Shown here: positions 9,451 to 16,774 of the stretch, in pieces
Numbering within the stretch: the first letter of the stretch is position 1
How the letters are laid out: each line of letters opens with the position of its first letter
Source: CAWIHK01 sp963835935
GTDB lineage: Bacteria > Bacteroidota > Ignavibacteria > UBA10030 > CAVZMI01
Direction of reading: 5' to 3'
Assembly: GCA_963835935.1 (NCBI GenBank)
Contig: CAWIHK010000001.1
Location: 992,001-1,056,000 of the forward strand
DNA: 64,000 nucleotides
Notes under the pieces: generated by a model
The model's database searches: none
The model's input: only the letters and a program-made list of their open reading frames with translations
Told to the model about the DNA's origin: nothing
Position numbers and translations under genes: made by a program

Positions 9451-9651
9451 ATGCTGACAAAAACAAAAACGCATGTCAGGATACCGCGAAGAGAATGGGA
9501 TAAATTGAGAAATAACCCTGCCTTCAGCGACATGGTGGAATTTCTCGAAGATCAGTCCGATTTTCTCGAAGCAAAGAAAATTAATGGGAAAACTATCACG
9601 CTTAAACAATATTTGAAAAATCGTGGCCTATCAAATCATCTTTCATCTTAA
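9451..9651 (+). CDS. Small conserved-looking protein, possible antitoxin
   Basis: A 66-residue charged protein (starts MLTKTKTHVRIPRREWDKLR) lies 86 bp after the restriction-modification gene, with AAAAGGA upstream of its ATG. Its pattern (basic amphipathic start, a middle acidic FLEDQSDFLEAKK, and a C-terminal LKQYLKNRG) resembles short antitoxin-like proteins, but no toxin gene follows before the convergent phosphohexomutase gene. I do not recognise a named family; function unknown. Confidence 0.55.
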   Translation: MLTKTKTHVRIPRREWDKLRNNPAFSDMVEFLEDQSDFLEAKKINGKTITLKQYLKNRGLSNHLSS

Positions 9652-9658
9652 ACCATTG

Positions 9659-9714
9659 CCACGAGCTTCAGCTCGTGGATCAAGAAATTAAAAGTATTAG
9701 AGGGTTTTAACCCT
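9659..9714. repeat. Paired palindromes between convergent genes
   Basis: Two separate hairpins: CCACGAGC-TTCA-GCTCGTGG at 9659-9678 (perfect 8-bp stem) and AGGGTTTTAACCCT at 9701-9714. They lie between the end of the small ORF and the end of the leftward phosphohexomutase gene, so they may act as a bidirectional terminator. The spaced-palindrome layout also resembles REP-type elements. Confidence 0.55.
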
Positions 9715-9738
9715 ATTTCGATAATTGAAAGTCTCTCC

Positions 9739-11091
9739 TCAAATCGCTTTAAACTCTTCCAAAAATTTATCCACAACCTTTTGCGCCGCTTCCGGCGTTT
9801 TTCCCTCAGCGATGATACGTATAATCGGTTCAGTATTCGATTTTCGCAGATGAACCCACGAATCGGCAAAGTCGATTTTTAAACCGTCGCTCGTGGTTAT
9901 TTTTTCGGATGAATATCTGGCTTGAATTATTTTCAGCGCTGCATCAGGATCAGATTTGAGTTCAATTTTGTTCTTCACAATAAAATATTGCGGGAGCGTT
10001 TTCCTGAATTGCGACATCGTTCCGCCGAACTCTGCAAGCTGCTGAATAACGATCGCGGCTCCGACCAGCGCGTCGCGGCCTAAATGAATCCGCGGCAAAA
10101 TTACACCGCCGCTTCCCTCGCCGCCGACAATCGCGCCGATTTCTTTCATGCGTGTCGCGACATTAATTTCACCAACCGGCGTGCGAACGACCGAAGCGCC
10201 GAACGCTCGTGCAACATCATCCACCGCTCGTGTTGTTGAGAGATTGACAGCCACTGTCGCATTTTGTTTTTTCTCTTTCTCCAAAATAAATTTCACGGCA
10301 GTTGTTACACTATACTCTTCACCAATCGGTTGTCCGTTTTCATCCACAAAAACAATTCTATCCACATCAGGATCGACGGCGATTCCGAAGTTCGCTTTTT
10401 CCTCTACGACTTTTTTTCTCAAGTCACCAAGATTTTCCGGAAGCGGCTCTGGTGTGTGCGAGAATACTCCGCTCACATCGCAATTCAGCGGAATAACTTT
10501 CACTCCAAGCTTTTCAAGAAGCTGCGGCATAACGATGCCGCCGGCGGCGTTCACGCAATCGAGCACGACCCGGAAATTCCGTTTACGAATTTCATCGGGA
10601 TGAATATAAGGAAGCGATAGAACTTCCTCGATGTGTTGTTGAAGAAAGTCTTCTCTCTTTGAATACGAACCGATATTATTCCAGCTTACGTAATCCGGTT
10701 TTTGTTCTACAATTTCCCAAAACTTTTTATTCTCATCTGCATTCAAAAATAATCCGGTCTTGGCCAGAAATTTCAATCCGTTCCAAATCATCGGATTGTG
10801 GCTTGCAGTGATCGATATTCCACCCGAGGTTTCCATTTTTTCGACAGCCAACTGTACGGTTGGAGTCGGACAAATACCCAAATCTATCACATCACATCCC
10901 ATTGCCATCAGTGTGTTTGAGACGATGCCGGCAACCATCGAGCCTGTTACACGTCCGTCACGGCCGACGACTATCTTGCCGCGATTACAATAGGTGGCAT
11001 ACGTAGCGATGTATTTGATGATAACTTCAGGAGTCAATGATTCTCCGATGACTCCACGCAATCCGGAGATGCTTACAATTAATTTCGACAT
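9739..11091 (-). CDS. Phosphoglucosamine mutase / phosphomannomutase family protein
   Basis: The 450-aa enzyme belongs to the alpha-D-phosphohexomutase superfamily, which moves phosphate between C6 and C1 of hexoses (GlmM for UDP-GlcNAc, ManB/PMM for GDP-mannose). The catalytic phosphoserine loop is ITASHNPMIWNGLKF (about residue 90), the metal loop is DPDVDRIVF, the sugar-binding loop is GGEGSGG, and the phosphate-binding loop is RKSNTEPIIR near the C-terminus. I start at 11091 (MSKLIVSISGLRG) because GAAGGA has a suitable spacer there; the frame extends to 11139 without family support. Substrate specificity is not decided by these motifs. Confidence 0.9.
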   Translation of the reverse strand: MSKLIVSISGLRGVIGESLTPEVIIKYIATYATYCNRGKIVVGRDGRVTGSMVAGIVSNTLMAMGCDVIDLGICPTPTVQLAVEKMETSGGISITASHNPMIWNGLKFLAKTGLFLNADENKKFWEIVEQKPDYVSWNNIGSYSKREDFLQQHIEEVLSLPYIHPDEIRKRNFRVVLDCVNAAGGIVMPQLLEKLGVKVIPLNCDVSGVFSHTPEPLPENLGDLRKKVVEEKANFGIAVDPDVDRIVFVDENGQPIGEEYSVTTAVKFILEKEKKQNATVAVNLSTTRAVDDVARAFGASVVRTPVGEINVATRMKEIGAIVGGEGSGGVILPRIHLGRDALVGAAIVIQQLAEFGGTMSQFRKTLPQYFIVKNKIELKSDPDAALKIIQARYSSEKITTSDGLKIDFADSWVHLRKSNTEPIIRIIAEGKTPEAAQKVVDKFLEEFKAI

Positions 11092-11308
11092 TAACATTCC
11101 TTCTCGTTGAGATTGTGATGATCGTTCTATGAGAAACAAAGAAAAATTTACAAATCGCAGAGGGAAGAAGCAAGGATTAAAGAACTAAGGGTTTTATCTG
11201 TGGAAGTGGAGTGTTTGGAAAAAAAAGAATTACAAAAAAGAATAGTTCAACTTACACTTGCAATGCATGATTGAATGGCACGATGAATTCAATAATCTCT
11301 CTTCCTGT

Positions 11309-12334
11309 CTAACCCAAAGGAAGTCGCAACATGTTGTCGAGATGTTGGATCGATATCGGTTTTGTTACAAAGCGAACTCTCTCCATCGAGTAAGCGTGTT
11401 CAGTTCCCAGCTCGAACTCACCAGAAATGATGACGATTGAGGTCGATGGTTGTAATTCCCGAATCCACCGCGCGATCGATAGACCGTCGATATCCGGCAG
11501 ATAAACATCCACTAATACAACATTGACACGATACTGGCAAAGAAGTTCCAGTCCTTCATGTCCGTTCGCGGCAGCAAGGATTGTGTATCCAAGTTCGCTT
11601 AAGGCGGCATCGAGCATCATGCGGAATTCTGAGTTATCCTCGATAATAAGGATGGGGCCGACTGATGCCGGCCCCGGCGCAGGGTTGAGGACGATTTTAT
11701 CGCGCGAGAATTGAAATACATTCAATGTATTCACGCAATAATTGGCAATCGCCTCGTTGATCGAGAATGCTGAATTAATATCTGTGTATGTTACTTTTGA
11801 ATGCTGAGTTTCTTTCAACCATTGTGCAATTTGCAGAACAAATTTATATCGCGGATCGATGGTTCCGTTGTATAACGCTTGGTGCATCGTCGCAACCGAA
11901 ATATTTAGCGCGAAGGTGCCGATTTGCGGATCATCACATTCGATGTATGTGAGAAATTGAGACGGATGGCCTTGAGCTGGAATTGTTAAACCGCTCAATT
12001 GATCTGCTTTGCACAGATTGAATTCTATGTCGAGAACCATGTGCTCGACATAACGAGCGATATCGATATTCTTTTTAAGCGTGACAATTGAATCTGAGGC
12101 TTTATGATGACGACCTCCATGTTTTTTATCGCAGTCACTGCCGTTTGGATGAGCCGAGGGTGATGTAAAAAATGAATAGAATTTTTCGATACGAAGTGGT
12201 TTTAGTGTCCCGAGCAATATATTTTCTATTGAAGTGTCCAGCAGGTAACGCAGCCGCGGGAAACCCGGACGAAAATTCGCGTTAAAGAAATCTATTTCCG
12301 GAAAAGAACCGTAATCCAAACGAATTAACTTCAT
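11309..12334 (-). CDS. Response-regulator protein with C-terminal receiver and unknown N-terminal domain
   Basis: The last 120 residues are a receiver domain: ILIIEDNSEF (acidic pocket), VVLVDVYLPDIDG (phosphoacceptor Asp), IVIISGEF and VRFVTKPIS (conserved Lys). The first 220 residues show no domain I recognise; they include the histidine-rich stretch CDKKHGGRHHK, a possible alpha/beta domain and a short helical segment before the receiver. Receivers are usually N-terminal, so this order is unusual. ATG 12334 is chosen because AGGGAG lies 10 bases upstream; the frame could run to a TTG at 12370. No histidine kinase is nearby. Confidence 0.8.
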   Translation of the reverse strand: MKLIRLDYGSFPEIDFFNANFRPGFPRLRYLLDTSIENILLGTLKPLRIEKFYSFFTSPSAHPNGSDCDKKHGGRHHKASDSIVTLKKNIDIARYVEHMVLDIEFNLCKADQLSGLTIPAQGHPSQFLTYIECDDPQIGTFALNISVATMHQALYNGTIDPRYKFVLQIAQWLKETQHSKVTYTDINSAFSINEAIANYCVNTLNVFQFSRDKIVLNPAPGPASVGPILIIEDNSEFRMMLDAALSELGYTILAAANGHEGLELLCQYRVNVVLVDVYLPDIDGLSIARWIRELQPSTSIVIISGEFELGTEHAYSMERVRFVTKPISIQHLDNMLRLPLG

Positions 12335-12647
12335 TAGCGCCAAACTCCCTTTTGGTCTTAAAGCATCCAAGTTGCTATCACTTCATACTTACATATTCGG
12401 ATGAGATGCCGGAATATTGAGCTTGATAACACGTTTATCTAAAACCAGTTAGGCATGCGTCAAAACAGTCTGTCAGAAATTAGAATTTTTACGAGTTGCG
12501 CGGCCGATTCAATCCTTTTTCGAATCACACCAAACGCCTAAATTGCGGTTTTTGCAGGAATTTCTGCCGAATGAGAAGGGTGAAACTGCGCGTGAAATTT
12601 ATTTTTCAAAGTCAACATTGCACGCACATAAAAATATGAGAGTAAGA
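12335..12647. other. Intergenic stretch without a recognised feature
   Basis: Lies upstream of the leftward response-regulator gene and downstream of the GNAT gene. It presumably holds the promoter of the response regulator, but I see no clear box pair, hairpin or repeat. An open frame on the + strand (12543-12806) lacks family features and is antisense to the acetyltransferase. Confidence 0.5.
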
Positions 12648-13061
12648 TCAGATGTCCATCGAAAACGTGAACAAATCGGTTCGTTCCATCCATCCATGGT
12701 TACGCCAAAATTTTACTCCATCAGGATTTGTTTTGAAAACAAAAAGATGACACTTGGTGATTCCCGCTTTCTTCAATCCATCCAATGCAATGTCAACCAA
12801 ACGTGATCCTATTCCTTGTTGTCTGTGATTGCTATCGACTGCGAGATGATAGATGTATCCGCGCCGTCCATCGTGTCCGCAAAGTATTGTGCCAACAATT
12901 TCAGAATCAACCTCTGCTACGAAACATAAACCCGGATTTCGGATCAGATATTTTTCTATATTTTCAGTTGAATCGGATCCGCTTAATCCCATGCCTTCGG
13001 TTTTTTCCCAAAGCCTGAATACCTTGTCGTAATCGTTGATAGTCATTTCCCGGATGTACAT
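12648..13061 (-). CDS. GNAT family N-acetyltransferase (YpeA-like)
   Basis: The 137-aa protein has the acetyl-CoA-binding core of the GNAT fold: IVGTILCGHDGRRGYIYHLAV (strands 3-4), the pyrophosphate loop HRQQGIGSRLVD (Q/RxxGxG/A) and the late NPDGVKFWRNHGW motif. The layout is that of YpeA/RimI-type small acetyltransferases. Acceptor (protein or small molecule) unknown. The ATG at 13061 starts MYIREMTINDYDKVF, typical of the family. Confidence 0.9.
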   Translation of the reverse strand: MYIREMTINDYDKVFRLWEKTEGMGLSGSDSTENIEKYLIRNPGLCFVAEVDSEIVGTILCGHDGRRGYIYHLAVDSNHRQQGIGSRLVDIALDGLKKAGITKCHLFVFKTNPDGVKFWRNHGWMERTDLFTFSMDI

Positions 13062-13235
13062 AAGCCGCTATCGAGCCTCCTTATTTTTGATTATATTAAT
13101 TTATAATAGAGGAATGAAAATAGAATGTCAAGAGAAAGATATAGATGTGTTAATTCTTGTGTTAACTCTTTAGAAATGTCAGTACACTTGCACGTTCTGG
13201 CGATGTTGGTTGTGGAGCGGTGGTTCAGGCAATGC

Positions 13236-13757
13236 TTATAATTTTTCCATCCATGCTACTAAAGTTATAGCACTTTCCGACATATTGTAAAAAATCGTGT
13301 TCCCTTCTGCCCTTAATATGATTTTTTGATATTTAAAGGTCTGTGGCCTGTAAATATATACCGAATACTCTATTTCGCCTATATCGACACCGCCGCCCGT
13401 TGTGTCAGAAAAATTATTTATTGTTACCTTTGTCGCTAAATCATAGCTCCATTTAAGACTATCTTCGGAAACTTTTCCAAGATATAATTTTGCATGTTGA
13501 TATTTTGACCGCAACTCTTGTTCGGTATAATAACCATCATCATGGTACAAAACAGAGCCAGTGTCTTTAGCTGGGTTATATGAATATATACTTCCGTCTT
13601 GGTCAACCATCGTCCCCTGGTAAACAAATCCCCAAGCATAATTGATGCATTCCGTCTCAAAAAAATATTTTTCAGCATTTTGATTCTTATTGTTAACACT
13701 GGAATCTTTGCAGGATAAAAGAAGAAACATTAATGTTATAGAACTAATCTTATACAT
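13236..13757 (-). CDS. Hypothetical lipoprotein
   Basis: The 173-aa protein begins MYKISSITLMFLLLSCKDSS: a short signal peptide with lipobox LLSC and Cys16 as the lipidated residue. The mature part has many aromatic and beta-prone residues (YNPAKDTGSVLYHDDGYY, EIEYSVYIYRP) and no motif I recognise. Probably anchored in the outer or inner membrane facing the periplasm. Locally A/T-rich; next to the patchwork region downstream of polA. Confidence 0.7.
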   Translation of the reverse strand: MYKISSITLMFLLLSCKDSSVNNKNQNAEKYFFETECINYAWGFVYQGTMVDQDGSIYSYNPAKDTGSVLYHDDGYYTEQELRSKYQHAKLYLGKVSEDSLKWSYDLATKVTINNFSDTTGGGVDIGEIEYSVYIYRPQTFKYQKIILRAEGNTIFYNMSESAITLVAWMEKL

Positions 13758-14286
13758 AAAGCCCTCCCGTTTTTAATCGCTATATAACGGATGACGTCAA
13801 CTCTTACGTGAATGGGACATCCGAATGCTGCTGAAGGTTGTCTCCACTATTAACCCGATGGTTAGTTAACTGCCGTATCTCGTCTGATAAAATATATCGA
13901 TCTTGATGATCTATATGATTCTCCCCTAAGTTTTTCCACCAGGTTCATTTTGTCGAGCTGAAAAAACATATTACTGTGAATATGTTATGAGCTTTAGTAA
14001 GAAAAAGCAATAAAAAAAATAGATTTTAGAATGAAATCAAAAAAGAAATCTTTGGGGTCGAATTGACAATTCGACCTACATCTTGTTCATGTACTTGGAA
14101 CCAATTTTTCCCAACACTGATTTCAATATCACACAAGGCGAGAAATCATCAATTTTCCCATAATTTCATTCTTCGATGGAACAAATCCACAATGATACTC
14201 GTAAATACAATGTAAAGTCTAATAGCGTGGAAGATTAGTCGGGAATCAGTTTAAGAGTGGCGGATAATAATAATGGAGATGAGAAA
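13758..14286. other. Intergenic patchwork region
   Basis: Holds a perfect palindrome at 14056-14076 (GGTCGAATT-GAC-AATTCGACC) and a decayed copy of the polA 3' end at 14089-14134, described separately. The rest is AT-rich and without convincing open frames. The start of the next gene is preceded by GGAG at about 14275. Confidence 0.6.
14089..14134 (-). pseudogene. Degenerate relic of the polA 3' end
   Basis: Read on the minus strand this segment encodes DIEISVGKNWFQVH, matching the last residues of DNA polymerase I encoded at 16775 (DVEIGIGRNWFEAH) at 9 of 14 positions, and it also resembles the better-preserved copy at 15540-15624 at the DNA level. It has lost the stop codon position. There is no upstream polymerase sequence, so it is a tail fragment only. 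Confidence 0.7.
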
Positions 14287-15360
14287 ATGAAATCAAAAAG
14301 ATCTATCGTTTTCTATTCAGCACTTGCTATCCTTTTAATTGTTGGTCTTGCTGGAAATCTACGGGCCGAGGAAACTCGAAGACTGCTCAACTTGCGAGGC
14401 GACTGGAAATTTAAAACGGGAGATAAAACCGAATGGGCAGATCCAAAATTCGATGATAGTAAGTGGTCGGAAATTTATGCCCCTTCCGCATGGGAAGATG
14501 AGGGGTATGATGGATACGATGGTTACGCATGGTACAGGAAACATTTCACTATTTCTGAAAATTGGCTGTCAAAAGATCTTGTGCTTAATCTCGGCACGAT
14601 CGACGATGTTGATGAAGTGTATGTCAACGGACAATGCATCGGAAGCACAGGGTCTTTTCCTCCGAATTATTCGACAGCATATAACATCGAGCGGCGTTAT
14701 TCGATTTCACCTATCATTCTTAAATCGGACGGCGATAATGTGATTGCTGTTCGGGTTTATGACAATGGGGGTGCAGGGGGTATTACAAATGGGCGACTCG
14801 GTTTGTACGAACGACGAAATGTTTTCCATGCCGACTTGATGTTGCCTTATATGTGGAAATTTAATACTGGTGATAATCTGGAATGGAAAGAGGTGAAATT
14901 CGACGACAGTAATTGGAAGACAATTCATGTTCCGGATTACTGGGAACATCAGGGATATCCGGATTACGACGGCTATGCGTGGTACCGCGTGAAGTTCAAT
15001 GTTCCGGATAAATTTCAGGATGACGATCTCGTCTTTCTTGTCGGTAAAATAGATGATTTCGATGAAACATATTTAAATGGTGAACGGATCGGCGGAACCG
15101 GACCGATGCCGACACAACCGGTTCACTATACAAATTCTGATGAGTATCGTCGTTTGCGTACATATACAATTCCGGAAGGTGCACTTCGACCAGGTACGGA
15201 AAATGTTCTTGCCGTGCGCGTTTACGATTGCTGGCAGGGGGGCGGAATTTATGAAGGTCCGATCGGAATTGTAACCAGAGAACATTACACACAACATAAA
15301 TGGAAAATTAAAAATTTTAGCAATTGGTTCTGGAACTGGCTGGAAGACATTTTTGATTAA
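14287..15360 (+). CDS. Secreted protein with two tandem jelly-roll sugar-binding-like domains
   Basis: The 357-aa protein has a signal peptide (MKSKRSIVFYSALAILLIVG ... LRA). Two repeats of about 150 residues follow: WKFKTGD ... FDDSKWSEIYAPSAWEDEG ... GYAWYRKHF ... VDEVYVNGQCIGSTG ... IAVRVYDNGGAGGI and WKFNTGD ... FDDSNWKTIHVPDYWEHQG ... GYAWYRVKF ... FDETYLNGERIGGTG ... LAVRVYDCWQGGGI. This is the N-terminal galactose-binding-like fold of GH2 glycosidases and sialate esterases, but no catalytic domain is present. A Trp-rich tail ends the protein. Probably binds glycans in the periplasm or outside. ATG 14287 is chosen for the GGAG eight bases upstream and the signal peptide; a GTG at 14257 is in frame. 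Confidence 0.85.
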   Translation: MKSKRSIVFYSALAILLIVGLAGNLRAEETRRLLNLRGDWKFKTGDKTEWADPKFDDSKWSEIYAPSAWEDEGYDGYDGYAWYRKHFTISENWLSKDLVLNLGTIDDVDEVYVNGQCIGSTGSFPPNYSTAYNIERRYSISPIILKSDGDNVIAVRVYDNGGAGGITNGRLGLYERRNVFHADLMLPYMWKFNTGDNLEWKEVKFDDSNWKTIHVPDYWEHQGYPDYDGYAWYRVKFNVPDKFQDDDLVFLVGKIDDFDETYLNGERIGGTGPMPTQPVHYTNSDEYRRLRTYTIPEGALRPGTENVLAVRVYDCWQGGGIYEGPIGIVTREHYTQHKWKIKNFSNWFWNWLEDIFD

Positions 15361-15539
15361 AAGATAGGCAGGCAATCAATAAAGTTCCCACTCCCGCAGG
15401 GATCCTTTTGGGAGAAATACACAAAACGGCACGAATATTATTTAAGTGAATTTCGTCTGTTTCATGGGATGAAATCCTTTTTCTACAGATTAAACTATTA
15501 ATCGACTAAACCTTAACCTCATCCTTAACCTTTTCCTGC

Positions 15540-15624
15540 TCTTCAGTGCGCTTCAAACCAATTTTTCCCAACACCGATTTCCACATCGAGCGGAACAGAA
15601 AGCTTCATCGCGTTTTGCATATTT
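15540..15624 (-). pseudogene. Duplicated polA 3' end
   Basis: This 85-bp stretch matches 16773-16857, the end of polA, at 81 of 85 positions by eye. On the minus strand it reads MQNAMKLSVPLDVEIGVGKN, then WFEAH and the TGA stop; the two replacements against polA (Ile to Val, Arg to Lys) are conservative. Upstream polymerase sequence is absent. With the relic at 14089-14134 it makes three polA tails in one row, delimiting two islets. Confidence 0.85.
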
Positions 15625-15664
15625 GCGCTCTGAGGGAGTCTCACTCCCGAAGAAGACTAATGGT

Positions 15665-15688
15665 GGGAGATACTCTCCCGATTTTTTT
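15665..15688 (+). terminator. Probable Rho-independent terminator
   Basis: Stem GGGAGA-TAC-TCTCCC followed by GATTTTTTT on the + strand. It lies about 300 bp after the twin jelly-roll gene, and is preceded by a similar hairpin at 15634-15648. Confidence 0.55.
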
Positions 15689-15741
15689 ATCAATATTCGA
15701 CTTCAAAAAAATGGAGTACAATTCCTCAACAGGATCAAATA

Positions 15742-16335
15742 TTATTGGATGTCGTATTTTAATCCAACCTGCATTCCGAGTCCGGCATATTCTCTGGCGC
15801 GAATAGTCGTTTCAAGAAATATGGAATAGTTTTCGACTATGCCAAATTGAAGTCCGCCACCGAAAACACCGACAAATTGAGTTCCGGAAAATTGTGGAAC
15901 AAATATACGGCCCTTTTGGGAATAATCGTTTGTAGTCTGTGCAATTATTTGATTATTATGACGTACCATCACACCTCCACCGCCGCAAAAGTAGAGATAG
16001 TGGAATAAATATTTCAGTCTGGCATTGATATCAAGAATTGAATTAAATCCGTCATTAACATCTGCCCCGCGGGCATAGGTTTTATCATATTTATGAATTG
16101 TGTATTCCACTGTGCCTTGTAAAGATAAATTTTTTATAAGCCTTTTTTCCACACCAAGACTGAACATAGGCCCAAGTTTCCAAAAAAAATCTCCACCACC
16201 GCTTCCTTCAAAACTTCCAATATTTATGTTATAAGAACTAGAACCAATTTTTCCGATGATGGAAATGTTACTTTCTTGTGCCTGTGCCGAAAAGACCATG
16301 CAGATGAAAACGAGAATAGGAATAGATATTTTCAT
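15742..16335 (-). CDS. Outer-membrane beta-barrel protein, unknown role
   Basis: The 197-aa protein has a signal peptide (MKISIPILVFICMVFSAQAQ) and a small-barrel pattern: glycine-rich alternating strands, with an aromatic C-terminal end (YAGLGMQVGLKYDIQ). Size and pattern fit OmpX/OmpW-like or PorT-like barrels; no specific family is recognised. ATG 16335 is chosen because GGAG lies seven bases upstream and the signal peptide starts there; the frame opens at 16386. It lies alone in the islet between polA and the first polA tail relic. Confidence 0.75.
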   Translation of the reverse strand: MKISIPILVFICMVFSAQAQESNISIIGKIGSSSYNINIGSFEGSGGGDFFWKLGPMFSLGVEKRLIKNLSLQGTVEYTIHKYDKTYARGADVNDGFNSILDINARLKYLFHYLYFCGGGGVMVRHNNQIIAQTTNDYSQKGRIFVPQFSGTQFVGVFGGGLQFGIVENYSIFLETTIRAREYAGLGMQVGLKYDIQ

Positions 16336-16518
16336 AAAATTACTCCAGTTATTTAACAGAATGTTGAAAAAGTTTCTTTGTGTCATTGCTTAATAAAGTT
16401 CTAATGAACAATCTATTTTGATCGAAAAAAAACATGGGCCGCAGTAATTAAATAAAAGTTTCCGTCATTTCTCCAATAAAAACCTGATGCTGTTACATAG
16501 GTGAATGTTACAAAAGCT

Positions 16519-16730
16519 TCTTCCACATGTCGCTCCTTCAGGAGCTCATGGCTTTTTCCTTTTTCATTTTTTCTATAAACATGCTGTTCCTACGGGACTT
16601 TTCAAACTATTTTATTCCTCGATGGGGAGCACAGGCTTGTCCGTTGGAACATAGCGTAGGCGGAAAGTGCGACATATTTATAGAAAAAGTAAAGACGAGG
16701 ACAATGAACCCCAGCTGGTATGGCATGTCG
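16519..16730. repeat. Dispersed palindromic element, copy A
   Basis: About 210 bp, clearly related over its length to 37559-37749. Shared blocks: CGCTCCT ... GGAGCTCATG at the left end, TTTTCTATAAA then a CCTACGGGAC hairpin, GGGAGCAC, then the inverted partner TTTATAGAAAAAG, and AATGAACCCC ... GGCATGTCGAA at the right end. Internal inverted repeats would let the RNA or single strand fold into one long arm. No open frame is shared, so it is non-coding; a MITE or REP-like element is the simplest reading. Confidence 0.7.
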
Positions 16731-16774
16731 AACAGCCAAATTATGAAATTTTGCACTTAAATATTTCATCTTCT

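Larger units (their letters stand above)
15361..15741. other. Intergenic mosaic of repeats
   Basis: In order: a palindrome at 15391-15414 (CTCCCGCAGGGATCCTTTTGGGAG), four hexanucleotide units at about 15508-15532 (AAGGTT-type on the minus strand), the polA tail relic at 15540-15624, a hairpin GGGAGT-CTC-ACTCCC at 15634-15648, and a terminator-like hairpin at 15665-15688. I see no protein-coding gene. Confidence 0.6.

Noticed and set aside
12543..12806. + strand open frame of 87 codons
   Set aside because: Antisense to the 5'-distal part of the GNAT gene, no ribosome site, no family features.
15546..15829. Two + strand open frames near the OMP gene
   Set aside because: They are antisense to the polA tail relic and to the OMP gene end, and have no recognisable protein features.
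16527..16760. Small + strand open frame
   Set aside because: It falls in the dispersed palindromic element and is not shared with the other copy.
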